A DNA stretch of 64,000 nucleotides from Plasmodiophora brassicae (GCA_036867785.1 CP145412.1:496001-560000); one strand, 5' to 3'; shown: positions 38,883-49,534, counted from the first letter of the stretch. Notes: generated by a model not told the origin, from the sequence alone. A program made the numbers and translations.

Positions 38883-40397
38883 ATGTTTGGTGGCGGCGGG
38901 TTCGGGTCGACGACGCCGGCCCCGACGCCCGGTCTGTTCGGGGGCGGCGGGGGCGGAGCGGCCGGTGCTGCGCCGTCCGGTACGGCTCCGTCGTTGTTCG
39001 GCGGGTCGACCGCGGCGGCGCCGTCCACTGGGTCGACGCTGTTCGGCGCGTCGACGACCGCTCCGGGTTTCGCCGGTGCGACTGCTGCCGCCGCCCCTGC
39101 CCCCACCGGAACGACATCGCTGTTCGGGACGTCGGCACCGGCGACGACGTCATTCGGAGCTGGTGGGACGACGTTCGGTGCGGCACCAGCAGCGTCAACG
39201 GGACAGATGTCGACAGCGCCCGGCTTTTTCGGGACGTCGTCTGGCAACCCGTTCGGGCAGGGGACCTCAGGCGGTGGAATGTTTGGTCAAGCACCCTCCG
39301 GCGGGATGTTCGGACAGGGGACAACGTCCGCTGGAGGCCTGTTTCCAACGCAAACGCAGACGCAGCAGCAAACAGCGTCCTTATTCGGGGCGCCAGCGGC
39401 GTCGTCGTCGCTCAGCGTCCTGCCAGGCGCTCTAACAATCGCTGGGCAGCAGCAACCTCAGCAGCAGCAGCAGCAGCAGCAGCAGGGTACGTGATCTGCT
39501 GCGTTCGTGTGTCGCGTTGTGTCGCTGAGTGGCATCGGCGTTAGCTTGGGAGAGGGAGGTGCGCTCCATTGTGGAGGCGTACGACCCGAACAACCCGTCA
39601 TGCCGGTTCCAGTTCGTGCTGTACAACAAGGTCGACGATGCGTCGGTGTATGATCCTGCGCCTGCGTTCAGGATCCACCCGGGTTTGTACCAGCAAGCGG
39701 TTCGAGAGAACCCGGATCCCGCCAAGCTGGTCCCGGTCCCCGCGCTCGGTGGGTCGCGCTCCCGTGCTTGCATTGCTGGAGGTGTGTAACCTCTGATACG
39801 GTGATGGCAGGGTTCGACGCGCTCAACCAGCGCATTGCCCAGCAGTCCCTAGCGAGGTCGCATCACGCCAAGGAGCTCGAGATATGTCGGGAGCGGATCA
39901 ACGTGCTCGACCAGGAATACGAGTGCATTAAGAAGGTGACGATACCGGGATACAGGCAGCGGCATGCCGACCTGTCGTTGAGGCTGCTGAGGATCGCGCG
40001 CGCCCTGGACATGCAACAGGGGCGAGGGTTCCCCCGAAGCGACGGCGAGCTGCGACTGTCGAAGGAACTCGACGCGCTGGAGCGATCGTGCGAGAAGCTA
40101 CGCGTCAGCGTCGAGGGCATTGCCTCCAGCGTACCGATGCACGAATCGGGTGATCACGTCCTGGACATGTTCCGGCTGAACTCGTCCGACCCGAACTACA
40201 AACGAATCTACGAGGTACGGGGCATGGCCGTACGCTCAGCGCCTGGCTTCGTGTATCTGACCCCTGTTCAGTTCCTGGACCAGCAGCGCCGGTCGCTACG
40301 TCACCTGATCGACCTTCTCCACAGCGACACGCGCGACGTCAACATCATGGTCAAGGGGTACACAGCCAAGTTGAACCCTGACCGCGTCGCAGGGTAG
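38883..40397 (+). CDS. NUP54: NUP54, FG nucleoporin of the central channel
   Basis: Exons 38883-39486, 39545-39748, 39811-40214 and 40272-40397 join to 445 residues. NUP54 sits with NUP62 and NUP58 in the nuclear pore channel. The N-terminal half has FG and GLFG-type repeats (MFGGGGFGS, SLFGGST, GNPFGQG, GGMFGQ) and ends in a glutamine run coded by CAG triplets. The C-terminal half has the family block AWEREVRSIVEAYDPNNPSC, FQFVLYNKV and NPDPAKLVPVPALGFDALNQ, then coiled coils (CREINVLDQEYE-type heptads, LDQQRRSLRHLIDLL). The last intron (57 bases, 40215-40271) has GT...AG ends but also reads through in frame, so a longer isoform is possible. Confidence 0.88.
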
Positions 40398-40403
40398 CGC
40401 CCG

Positions 40404-40411
40404 TATATAAA
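40404..40411 (+). promoter_or_regulatory. TATA-like box
   Basis: The sequence tatataaa lies 113 bases upstream of the start codon of the coiled-coil gene and just after the NUP54 stop. Correct spacing cannot be judged without a transcript start. Confidence 0.4.
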
Positions 40412-40523
40412 CTCGACTAAATTCCGCTGCACGACAACGTCGCCTGTGTCGCATGCGACTTCGTGTTCGCGTGTGTGGCCGAATCGCTAGCGACGCTTGG
40501 CAGCGCGACAGATCCTCGTGCAG

Positions 40524-41662
40524 ATGACGTCGGGCGTGGTCCTGGTCAGCGCGGGCTGCGCCGGCGGGTACCGACAGCGTTCGCCAATGACGGAATGTCT
40601 GGCGTGGCGAAGTGGGAAGGGTGCCTGCAGGCGCGATCGGCCGCAGGCGCCCCAGCCACAGCGACAGGTGACGAGGCCGGCACCGAAGAAGACACCGAGG
40701 CAGGCCGGCGACGACGCCACGCCGACCCCCTCCGTGCAAGGGGAGGCTCGCGTCTCGCAGCTATGCCCCGAGGACAAACAGAAGATTGGTGATGAGAGCG
40801 CCATCCCGTTGTACGTGCGCCCTGATCAGCAAGCTGCTGCTGTGCAGGCGGGCTGATTCGCCGTCTCGTCGACATGAAGGAGCAGCATGACGGCGAGTCG
40901 CGCCAGGCCCGCGAGGAACGGGAGCGGCTGGACGTCGAGCTGAAACGGGCGCACGAGCAGAACCTCGAGATTCTGTCGCACACGCACGGTACGGGCACAC
41001 GAATGGGCCCTGCGAGCACCCGCTCACGACCGGCAGACCTGCGCCAGCGCTTCTCGTCGTCCCTGGCGATCCTGAAAGCGTACAAGGACCGGTTGCACGC
41101 GCAGGAAGCGCGCCGAACGCAACAGGAGCAGGCGGCCCAGGACCTGCAGGACGAGCTCGAGAAGACGCGGGCGGAGCTCGACAGGGCGCGCCAGCGGAAC
41201 GCGACGAGCGACGCGCAGGCGTCCGCCGCCCGCCTGCAGCGCCTGCTGGACATCCAGGATCAGCGGCATCGCCCGGGCAAGGTCGACACCGTCGACGAGG
41301 CCGTCCAGATCGACGTCCCGCATCGGACCGTGTCGCTGTCGCCCATGCCGCGTCGTTCCCGGAGCCCCGGCGGCGCCGTCCAACGCGACGTGTTGCCGCC
41401 CGAACCCGTCGACCTGGACGAGGCCGACGGCAGCGGGTCGGACGACTCCGACAGCGGCCGGCTGGTCGTGGAGCTGAACCGGCACCCGGCCGACTTTGAC
41501 CTGCTGACCGGCGGCGGCCGCGCCTTCGGCCGCGACTTCTTCCGCGTCCTGGACGCGATCGACCCGCGCACGCCCGCCGCCGCGCCGTGCTCGCCCCCGG
41601 CCAGCGACGACGACGACGACATCGCGCATCTCGCGACACAGATCAACACGATCCGCTATTAA
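40524..41662 (+). CDS. coiled-coil protein, unknown
   Basis: Exons 40524-40788 and 40848-41662 join to 359 residues across a 59-base intron. A 63-base GT...AG segment in exon 1 (40568-40630) could also be removed without changing frame. The middle is a strong coiled coil rich in Arg, Glu and Gln (REERERLDVELKRAHEQN, then LQDELEKTRAELDRARQR). It is followed by an acidic Ser/Asp region (DGSGSDDSDSG) and a C-terminal block (LLTGGGRAFGRDFFRVLDAI). The long minus-strand frame over the same DNA is a shadow. No family is recognised; a centrosomal or cytoskeletal role would be a guess. Confidence 0.6.
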
Positions 41663-41781
41663 ATCGAAGGGCAACGGCTGGCTTGGCTGAGCGACATGGA
41701 CAGGCGCATGCGGTGGGCACCCTGAGCCGTGGCGAGTGCGTACGGTGCGTGCGGGTGGACACGGGTGCACGCGCGCTCGTC

Positions 41782-42637
41782 ATGGTGTCCGTCTACCTGT
41801 GGTGGCCCAATCTCATCGGTACCGCCCAGCCCCTCCCCGCACGCTGCGTCGGGGTCATCGCTGGGTTGACGGATTCGCGTACGCGCAGGCTATGCCCGCA
41901 TCGTCAGCCTGGGCGTCGCCCTGTTCTACGCGATGCGGTCGCCGATGCAGGCCGGCCTGTGCTACGCCGTCTCGCAGCTGCTCGATGCCGTCGATGGCGT
42001 TGTCGCCCGGGCCGTCAATCAGTGCTCGAAGTTCGGTGCGTAAACGGGTGCCGCGTTCGCGTGCGGTTTGTGACGCGTGTGTGCCGCAGGCGCCCTGCTC
42101 GACATGCTCACGGATCGCATGTCGACGACGTGCCTGCTGGTTGTCATCGCAACGAAGGACCCCAGCCGATGGGCGTTCTTCACGTTCATCATTGTCCTTG
42201 ATCTCGTCGCGCACTGGGCCCAGATGTACAGGTACGGCGGTGCATGGTTGGACCGGACGTCGCCGAACGCGTCTGATACGCTGGCGGCAGCTCCCTGATG
42301 GCTGGTATCCAATCGCACAAGGAGAACACGAATCCCATTCTCAAATTCTACTACTCGTTCCCGTTCCTGCTGCTGTTCTGCGTTGGCAACGAAGCGTTCG
42401 CGATCGCCAATTTGCTGTGGTGGCAGGACCGCTGGGCGCTAACGCGATCGTAGGTTCATCATCGGCACCTACCTGGAGCTGTTCCCGGCCGCGCTGCCGC
42501 CTGCGTTCCTGACGGCTGTACGCGCCATCAAGTACGTCTGCCTCCCCGTGTTCCTGGGCAAGAACTTCTTCAACGTCGTCCAGCTGGTCGAATCGTCCAA
42601 TCGCCTCGTGCGACTTGACCGCCCCAAACCGCACTAG
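41782..42637 (+). CDS. PIS1: phosphatidylinositol synthase (CDP-alcohol phosphatidyltransferase)
   Basis: Exons 41782-41818, 41889-42035, 42090-42231, 42291-42395 and 42454-42637 join to 204 residues; introns are 54-70 bases. The enzyme makes phosphatidylinositol from CDP-diacylglycerol and inositol in the ER membrane. The full CDP-alcohol motif D-x2-D-G-x2-A-R-x8-G-x3-D-x3-D is present (DAVDGVVARAVNQCSKFG, then ALLDMLTD). The start VYLWWPNLIGYARI and the later GNEAF and KNFFNVVQL match eukaryotic PI synthases. About five or six membrane helices are visible. The third to fourth splice was chosen because it aligns CVGNEAF with the next helix. Confidence 0.92.
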
Positions 42638-42837
42638 ACGGCATAAACCAGGGTCGCCAGCGGATCGGCGGGTTCCACGTCGTCGTCCGTTCCCAGACAG
42701 CGGGCCCCGGCCAGATGGACGGGGCGCTGTGCACCGGCGACAATGTCGACACCGGCTGCGCTCGCTGCCACCGGGCAAACCGAGAACGCGCCGACAGACG
42801 GCCGTGTATGATGATCATATTCGGGCGCCTACGCTGC

Positions 42838-43505
42838 TTACGCCAAGGTCGAGCCGTTAACGTGACGCCTGGCGTAGCAACGTGGCGAACCGTGATTACG
42901 GTGGCCGCAACGGGAGCAGGGCGGGGAAGCATCGCGTCCCGACCCGTTCTCGGAGGAACGTACGCGCTTGGCGCCTTCCGCCTGGGCCTGAGGCACTGCC
43001 GAGCCTCGTCGCAGTGCCCCGGCGGGTATCGTCCGATCTGGCGAACGCGACCGTCTGGCTGCCTGCGACGACGGCACACTGTCGGACGCGTTCGTCGGAT
43101 CGCGCCCCCGCTTGCTGCTGGTTCGTGGAGCCTTGCGCGCGTCGTTCATCGATGCAGACCGGGTCGCCCTGCTGCGAGGGTTCGGGCAGTCGTTCGCAAA
43201 GTGGCCCGCCTGGTCGCACGCGTAGCACCGGTCCTCGCAGGCAGCGAACTTCCTGCTGATGCGTACGACGCGCCCCGGACGTTGTCCACGCCGAATCGCC
43301 GCATGTACTCGAGGACCTTGGCCTCCTCCAGGAACGGGCTGGCGCTGGGGACGGCCTCGACGATCTCCACCGGGGCGTACTTGCTCGTCCACGCCGACCC
43401 CCGCCCGCGGACGTGCTCGTCGAACCGCTCCTGGACGGCCCGCGACGTCCGCCCGACGTAGTACTTGCCGGATTCGCAGCGGAACACGTACACAGTGGGC
43501 GGCAT
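42838..43505 (-). CDS. GIY-YIG nuclease-domain protein with CCHC zinc knuckles, in two frames
   Basis: The first frame starts MPPTVYVFR and carries a GIY-YIG domain: VYVFRCESGKYYVGRTSR, then EHVRGRGSAWT, the helix with Glu (FLEEAKVLEYMRRFGVDN) and VRGAS. The second frame, overlapping downstream on the same strand, continues with KFAACEDRCYACDQAGHFAN, then DC (a C-x2-C-x4-H-x4-C knuckle). A Ser/Arg-rich stretch and a second knuckle CSRCGHRNHGSPRC follow. Proteins with this domain order exist in other protists, so the two frames belong to one gene. No 46-82 base intron explains the change of frame, so the gene may be decaying or the sequence in error. Confidence 0.6.
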
Positions 43506-43781
43506 GAAGGTGGGTCGCACGAGCGCGCTGTTCAAACCAATGGGAGACACGGCCCGGTCGACCGCGTCATGGCCCGTGCATGAGCAACCCGAAACGCACA
43601 CGCGCCTGGAAGATTTCAACGAGTCGCACGCCCGCAGTACGACGAATCGTCACGACGCGGTGTGCTCTGGGCGTTCCCCTCTGAAGAGATTCGCCGGTGA
43701 ACAGCAACACCCACAACATGACGATTGGTTCCGCTTGTATGACATCCGACGCAGGCGCGCCCTGATCGGCGTCGTCGTGTT

Positions 43782-44786
43782 CTACAGGCACGACGTTGAG
43801 CCTGACCGGCGGCGCCCAGCGCTGTACAACGGGGCGATTCTAGCCAGGGCCTCCCGGAAGTAGGCGCGATGATCGTAGTGCAGGCCTTGGGCCTTGGGGC
43901 GGGCGTGCTGCCGCAGCCAGGCGATAGACGGGATCAGCAACGGCGGCGTCTGCATCGCGACGCGGTCGGGCGGGCGGCGGATCCCGACCGGGACGCTCGC
44001 CACGAAGTCGTCCGCCGACTGCCCGAAACTGTGCCCCATCGTCGGCAGCGTTCGCAGGCGGGACGCCACAAGCGGCGCGATCCGCTTCGACGACGACGTC
44101 GCCAGCGACCCCGGCGTCCAGACGATGTTCGCCGGTGACGACCCTGGGCCCGACGTCGGCCTGCAATGGCCGATCGACACGACCGTCAATCGTCGCGACG
44201 AGGACCGGCGTCGCTCCATGGCCAGGACTTCCGGCACGGTCGGCACGCGGCACAACCCCGGGTACATCTCCGGGACCGGCCCTGTCGTGTCGAACGCGAC
44301 CTTGTCGAGGTCGCTGCCGGCGATGACTGGGCGCAGGTCGCCCGGCACCATCCAGGTCCCCGTTTCCGTTTCGTCCGCCACCCGGACGCGCCACTCCCCG
44401 TTGACAAACGTCACGTCGCCGAACTCGTCCTGCCGCCGAACGCGTCACCGACGAACGCTCTCTGTCGGGCCTGGTGTGCATACCAATCGGAAGCCTTTGC
44501 GAATGGCAGCAGACCGCCTGCGAATGTCCTCGGCGGCGCTGACCGCGCGGTCAGCGTTGATCCGTTCGATGACCTCCCAGCGACGTTGCTGTTCGCTCTG
44601 TTCGCGTTCAGCGCGCTTGAGCTTCCAGGCGGCGGCCAGCTCCATCTTGGACAGGCGCACGGCCGCATGCCGCTCCTTCACGGCCTGCGCCCGCGCTCGA
44701 CGATCCGCATCCTGCTCCTTCATCGCCTGCAACCGCTGCCAGCGCGCGTCCTCGTCCGCCTGCGCCTGAGCTCTGCCGACCGCCAT
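43782..44786 (-). CDS. hypothetical protein with N-terminal coiled coil
   Basis: Exons 44484-44786 and 43782-44429 join to 316 residues across a 54-base intron. The first 90 residues form a long charged helix rich in Arg, Ala and Gln (RWQRLQAMKEQDADRRARAQ, KLKRAEREQSEQQRRWEVIE). After the splice comes a compact part (DEFGDVTFVNGEWRVRVADE, MVPGDLRPVIAG, MYPGLCRVPTVPEVLAMERR), then Ser/Pro-rich sequence and a basic end. It resembles the style of axonemal or cytoskeletal proteins, and an axonemal gene lies nearby, but I recognise no family. Confidence 0.55.
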
Positions 44787-44828
44787 CGTTCAGCACCTGG
44801 CAAGGACGCCCGCGGACACGTGACGGCG

Positions 44829-45158
44829 TTACTCCCGTTGCTGGCGTCGTTCCTCCTGGGCACTTGGCGACTGCCGCTCGGCGATGGGGCCCAGGGCGGC
44901 GTCGAGGAACTCCTGGAGCACGCGACGGGATCGGTCGCCAGGGACGGCGCCGAGGTAGTCGTAGGGCGCGCAATGCAGAAGGGCGTCGTCGTGGGCGGTT
45001 GGTCGGCGCGACGTCCGCGGCTCTATCGGGCCGAACACGTACGGGCCGGGCGTGCCGGGCGGGGTCTCCCCCAGCGACCCGAGCGACCGCGCCGACGACG
45101 CCGGCGACCCCTGCCGGCCGCCGCCATCGTCGCCGGGCGAGTCGACCGGTGCCGACAT
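44829..45158 (-). CDS. hypothetical small protein
   Basis: A 109-residue frame starting MSAPVDSPGDDGG. The first half is Ser/Gly/Pro-rich and disordered; the second half contains PYVFGPIEPRTSRR and a helix (SRRVLQEFLDAALGPIAERQ). It lies between two coiled-coil genes on the same strand. No family is recognised, and it could be one exon of a longer gene. Confidence 0.4.
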   Translation of the reverse strand: MSAPVDSPGDDGGGRQGSPASSARSLGSLGETPPGTPGPYVFGPIEPRTSRRPTAHDDALLHCAPYDYLGAVPGDRSRRVLQEFLDAALGPIAERQSPSAQEERRQQRE

Positions 45159-45387
45159 GATGGGCCCGTCAGATATATCTGTCGCCGCCGTACACAAGAT
45201 CGATATCGTCTCGTCGCCGGCCCGCGCACGACGGCACCTCGACTGGCCCATGCAGGGGCGCGATCCCGAAAAACGTGCGAACTGCGCGACTGCAGGTCGA
45301 CAAGTGCGTCAGACGGCGCTCTTTTGGGCAGGCCTTCCGCACATGTTGCCGTCGCTCACAGCCGAGCTCATGCGGCCGGGCACAGGT

Positions 45388-46659
45388 TTACTGTTTGCCC
45401 TTCTTGCCCTTCTTGCCCTTGCCCTTCTTCTTCTTGCCAGGAGCGTCACGCGAGGCGCGCACCTCCTGGCGGACGCGGTGGCCCCGGAACACGGCCTGGA
45501 TTCGCGTCGCCGCCCGACGCTCCGCGATCTCCCGTTCCCGCGCCCGGCGATCCTGCTCGATGCGCTTGGCGCGTGCGATCTGCTCCCGTTTCAGGATGGC
45601 CTGGCATCGCTCCAGGTCCTTGACCTGCGCGTCCCGATCCGCACGTAGCTGCCCCACCTTGCGTTCCGCGTTGCTGACGTCGTCCGCACGTCGTTTCTGC
45701 CATTCGCTCAGGTCGACCTCGCCCGTCTCCGTCCTCCGCTTCAGGTACGCGTCGACGAACGCGAACGCTTTCGTCTGCGTCGTCAGTTCGGAATCCGCCA
45801 CCGCGATCTTGTTGCTCATGTCCTCGCCGTCGGCCTGCGCCAGGCGCCGCTCGCTGCGAACGCGGGCCGCGTTCTGCGCCTCGATCATCGCCTGGTCGCC
45901 ATCCAGCGCCTTCCGGCACCGCTCCAGCTCGCTCTTCAATGCAGCAATCTCCGCTGCCCTCTTCGCGTCTTCAGCGTCGCCCTGCTCGCGCTCGCTGGCC
46001 AGCTGCTTGCTGAGGTCGCTTGACGACGCCAACGTTCGTCGAACGGCGTCGACGAGCTCCTTGTACCGGCGCTCGTGTTCGCGCTCTTCTTCCAGGACGC
46101 TGACCAGGGACAGGCACTGGCCGTCCGCCTCGAGCTCCTTGACGGCCTTCTGCAGGATGGCGAGCGCTCGCGTCTTCTCCCGCCGGATCTTGGCGGACGT
46201 CGCTGTGGACAGGGCCTTCTCGTTCTGAACCCGTTTCTGCATGGCGAGGTCGCTGGCACGAAGCGACCTGGCGACGCCTTCGACGGCGGCCGCGTCGCTG
46301 GCAGCGGTGCGACGGTTCCAGGTGGGCGCCTGCTGCGCCCGGCGGTCCATCAGGCGCTGGTATTGCGCCTGCAGGATGCGACGCTGGGCGAGGATCGATC
46401 CGATCGACTCGTCGAGGACCGCCGTGGACGGCGGCGTCAGGTGCGAGACGATGTCGAGCTTGTCGATGGCGCTCTCGACGATCAGGTGCACGACGATCAG
46501 CTTCGGGTCGTCGGCGAGCATGACGCGCCCGTCGACATGGTGCAGCATTGCGCCCGAGACGACGGCGGCCCGCCCGCCTGTCAGATTCACCCGATCGCTT
46601 CCAATGGGTACCCACCCGCCAGACGCCGCTAAGACGTGACTCACGCCCGGTGAGGCCAT
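45388..46659 (-). CDS. DRC9: dynein regulatory complex subunit 9 (IQCG)
   Basis: A 423-residue intronless frame. DRC9/IQCG is a subunit of the nexin-dynein regulatory complex that links outer doublets of motile cilia and flagella. The N-terminal part has VVHLIVESAIDKLDIVSHL and LAQRRILQAQYQRLMDRRA. A long coiled coil follows (SVLEEEREHERRYKELVDAV and onward). Near residue 395 is the IQ motif (AATRIQAVFRGHRVRQEV). The chain ends in the lysine/glycine tail typical of the family (KKKKGKGKKGKKGKQ). The gene is divergent from a secreted-protein gene 63 bases away. Confidence 0.88.
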   Translation of the reverse strand: MASPGVSHVLAASGGWVPIGSDRVNLTGGRAAVVSGAMLHHVDGRVMLADDPKLIVVHLIVESAIDKLDIVSHLTPPSTAVLDESIGSILAQRRILQAQYQRLMDRRAQQAPTWNRRTAASDAAAVEGVARSLRASDLAMQKRVQNEKALSTATSAKIRREKTRALAILQKAVKELEADGQCLSLVSVLEEEREHERRYKELVDAVRRTLASSSDLSKQLASEREQGDAEDAKRAAEIAALKSELERCRKALDGDQAMIEAQNAARVRSERRLAQADGEDMSNKIAVADSELTTQTKAFAFVDAYLKRRTETGEVDLSEWQKRRADDVSNAERKVGQLRADRDAQVKDLERCQAILKREQIARAKRIEQDRRAREREIAERRAATRIQAVFRGHRVRQEVRASRDAPGKKKKGKGKKGKKGKQ

Positions 46660-46722
46660 CACCTTCCGCCCGTGCTCACGCCGTCGTCCCAATTTCCAAC
46701 CCGCTCGACACCTCGTACGACC
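46660..46722. promoter_or_regulatory. 63-base bidirectional promoter interval
   Basis: The only DNA between the start codons of DRC9 (minus) and the membrane/secreted protein (plus). Expression of the two may be coupled. No motif is assigned. Confidence 0.45.
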
Positions 46723-47277
46723 ATGACGAAGGCAACGCTTGCTACTGCTGCGACACTACTGCTGCTGTCCGCGTTCGTTGTCGCTGAGCCGCAGGGCGAA
46801 ACGGGCATCGCAATGGGACGGGTCGTCGACTCCCCGACGGACGTGGACCTTCGTTCGAGGTTTGCGACGGGATCGGACGCGGCCGTCAAGTCGGACGCGT
46901 ACGACGCCCTGATGAGGACGGCGGCGCAGCTGAACAAGGCCAAGGAGGACCTGGGCAGGCTCAACTGGTTCGACCGGCACTTCCGCATCACGGAACAGTC
47001 GCGCAAGGTGAACAAGCTCGAGATGCAGTACCATAAGGGCCTGAAGGCCATCCACGGGCTGATCGGCACCAAGTCCATATCCGATGAGCAGCAGGCGCTG
47101 CTAGACGACATCAAGCGCCGCGCCGAGGCCCTGCGCGACCAAGGCGCCGTGGCCGAGGCCAGGGACACGCGGGAGAAGCGCGCGCCGGACTACTTCGTCT
47201 GGGTCGTGACGGGCGCCGTTGGCGTGAACACGGCCCTGATTGGTCTGGCGATCCAGGCGAAGCGCATGCACTGGTAG
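46723..47277 (+). CDS. membrane or secreted helical protein, unknown
   Basis: A 184-residue intronless frame. It opens with a signal peptide (MTKATLATAATLLLLSAFVV), then a charged helical region (AQLNKAKEDLGRLNWFDRHF, QQALLDDIKRRAEALRDQGA) and one membrane helix near the C-terminus (YFVWVVTGAVGVNTALIGLA) with a short basic tail. This is a type I single-pass layout. Its divergent partner is an axonemal gene, so a flagellar-membrane role is conceivable, but nothing in the sequence proves it. Confidence 0.55.
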   Translation: MTKATLATAATLLLLSAFVVAEPQGETGIAMGRVVDSPTDVDLRSRFATGSDAAVKSDAYDALMRTAAQLNKAKEDLGRLNWFDRHFRITEQSRKVNKLEMQYHKGLKAIHGLIGTKSISDEQQALLDDIKRRAEALRDQGAVAEARDTREKRAPDYFVWVVTGAVGVNTALIGLAIQAKRMHW

Positions 47278-47362
47278 AACCCAATACATGTGGGGGACCC
47301 GCATGCCACTTGTGGTGACGTTGTCAGCGAGAGGGAAATGTATTGCATTCGCGGTTAACGGA

Positions 47363-47767
47363 CTACTGGGCGGCCACCTTCTTCAGCTTGGCGACTTCCT
47401 TGTTTACGAGGAACGACTTCTGCTTGCGGTGGATCATCGCCTCGAAGCGACCCAGGTCGGTCAGGCTGTGGCGCTTCTCCTGCTTTGCGATCTTCTTGGC
47501 GAACGACGTCTCCGCCCATTTGGCGTCTACGTCAGCGCTGGCCCATGCCTTCAGCAGTGTACCCTGGCGGATCGAGCGCGGGATGTTGAGCTTCAGCGGC
47601 GTAAGCGCCACGCGCTTGAAGACCAGTTGTTGGCGCTGAACGTTCGGTCCAGCGATCAAGGCGCGGTTCTGGTCGACGACGTCGAGGATGACGGCCAGCT
47701 TGCCGTAATCCGGGCCATAGTTGATGAAGATGACGCGGCCGACCTCCACAAACTTGTCGAACACCAT
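47363..47767 (-). CDS. RPL14: 60S ribosomal protein eL14
   Basis: A 134-residue intronless frame starting MVFDKFVEVGRVIFINYGPD, the family N-terminus with its KOW-like turn. Then come KLAVILDVVDQNRALIAGPN, the basic middle (RQGTLLKAWASADVDAKWAE) and the C-terminal KKIAKQEKRHSLTDLGRFEA then HRKQK. It is part of the large ribosomal subunit. The absence of introns is notable beside its intron-rich neighbours. Confidence 0.95.
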   Translation of the reverse strand: MVFDKFVEVGRVIFINYGPDYGKLAVILDVVDQNRALIAGPNVQRQQLVFKRVALTPLKLNIPRSIRQGTLLKAWASADVDAKWAETSFAKKIAKQEKRHSLTDLGRFEAMIHRKQKSFLVNKEVAKLKKVAAQ

Positions 47768-47906
47768 GGCGGTCCTGCTGTGAAGTACGTCGACGCGATA
47801 AACGCCGCCACGGACTCCGTCGCCCTCGCTACAGATAGCGCGGCGCGCCCTAATATTGCGACCCGCGACCGTGGCGGCTATGGAAGGCACGGAGGGATGG
47901 ATGACA

Positions 47907-49481
47907 TTATTCGGTCTGATGCCGTGCCGGGTCCGCGTCATCGTAGAACTCAGACGAGTGCTGCCGCTTGCGACGGCTTCGCCCTGACCCGTCGATTTCG
48001 AGATCGGACTCGGCATCGCCGTTGATCATGTCGGTCGTGAAGAAGTCGTTCGGGACCTGCTGCATCTGCACTGATGGGGCATGCTCGATGGACGCCAGGT
48101 TCTGCAGAATCTTGTTCTTGATGTCCTCGAGATACTTGCGCGAGTTCTGGTTGGTCGCACTCGAGGGCTGGACGTGGAGCTGGAAGTCGGGCGAGTAGTA
48201 ATGGAAGAAGTCATTGTACGGGATGGAGTTCGAGATCTCAGTGTCCAGCAGGACCGACGTCTCGTAGGCCCAGCACCTCGATACGTTCCTGATATTATAA
48301 CCGCCGCCGCCCAGAACCAGCGTCGGCACGTTGAAACTCTTCACGAACCGTACCGCCTCTCCATGCCCGCGGACGGTCAGGTTGAAGCACCCGAGACGGT
48401 CGCCCGTCAAGGAGTCGGCTCCACATTGCAGGACAATGGCACCAGGTCGGTAGACCTCCATCACGCGAGAAATGATCGGCTTAAACACGAGCAGGTACGA
48501 GTCGTCGTCAATGCCCGATTCAAGGGGAAAGTTGATGGCGTAGTTCTTCCCCAGCCGAGCCCCAGTGTCTTTAACGTCGCCCGTACCCGGAAAGAAGTTT
48601 CCAAACTACGGAATGCAGGACGTGAGAAACGTTCCGCCGGAGAGCCACTGTCAAGTACCTTATGGAACGAAACGGTCATGACGCGATCGGTCGTGTAGAA
48701 AGCCTCCTCGACACCATCGCCATGGTGGATATCGATATCAATATACAACACCCGCGCATGGTACTGCCCGGCGGGCAGTCAGAGACGATACGCCCAACCG
48801 CACGGGGGACTGACCTTCAGGAGTTCAAGGATGCCCAGAACAATGTCGTTCACGTAACAGAATCCGCTTGCTTCGCTTTTCTTGGCGTGGTGCAAACCGC
48901 CGGCCCAGTTAACAGCAATATCAACTTCACCATTGTTGAGCTTCACCGCGCCATCAATCGATGCGCCGGTGTATGTCGCACAGAAATCATACATGCCGTC
49001 AAACACGGGGCAATCCGTGAACTCGCCCAGGTTATCTACAGAGGCCATGCAACGACAGGCGGTGAGAGACAGCGATGATCGGGACACGAGAATGGCCTAC
49101 ATTGCTCCAGTTGCCTCATCAGGCTCTTGTAGTTGTCGGGTGATACCCTCCTCAGGAAATCAATGTAGTCCGCAGAATGAAATTCGCTCATCTCAACGGA
49201 CGTCGCCACATGCGGGGTCTGTCTGCCGATTTCATTTCGTCGGAACGCGACGACCAGCGCGCCCCGTAACTCACATAGACATCCATCTTCTTGTACAGCC
49301 CATAGCTGAGCAACAGCGAATGCGTCATACGTAGCCGGTGCGGTTTCATCGGATGCCCCGCTCCATAATAGTACGACCCGTAATCGCCTGGCGCGCACCA
49401 AACACCCGTCAGCGACATCCAGGCGATGAGCCTATCCCACGCCCGCCCACCATCGTAGAAGTAGCAGACGCGCGACGACAT
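47907..49481 (-). CDS. HDAC1: class I histone deacetylase (Rpd3/HDAC1-2 type)
   Basis: Exons 49451-49481, 49275-49387, 49101-49218, 48815-49035, 48659-48763 and 47907-48605 join to 428 residues; introns are 51-65 bases. The zinc-dependent enzyme removes acetyl groups from histone lysines in nuclear corepressor complexes. Active-site blocks are all intact: [35 protein letters not shown] (catalytic histidine pair), [17 protein letters not shown] (zinc Asp and His), [15 protein letters not shown] (zinc Asp) and [15 protein letters not shown] (catalytic Tyr). After position 380 a short charged tail ends in a basic patch ([10 protein letters not shown]), a likely nuclear signal. The first exon is only 31 bases. 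Confidence 0.95.
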
Positions 49482-49527
49482 CGACGGGCGACGGGTCGCA
49501 GAGCGCGTGCGGTCGCCCCGCACGCAC

Positions 49528-49534
49528 TATAAAT
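49528..49534 (+). promoter_or_regulatory. TATA-like box between divergent genes
   Basis: The sequence tataaat lies 47 bases upstream of the HDAC start, where it reads ATTTATA on that strand, and 240 bases before the CCR4-like gene. Either gene could use it. Confidence 0.35.

Noticed and set aside
40761-41639. Long minus-strand frame of about 290 residues
   Set aside because: It is the antisense of the coiled-coil gene; its Arg/Ala/Gly composition is a by-product of GC-rich third positions and it has no motif.
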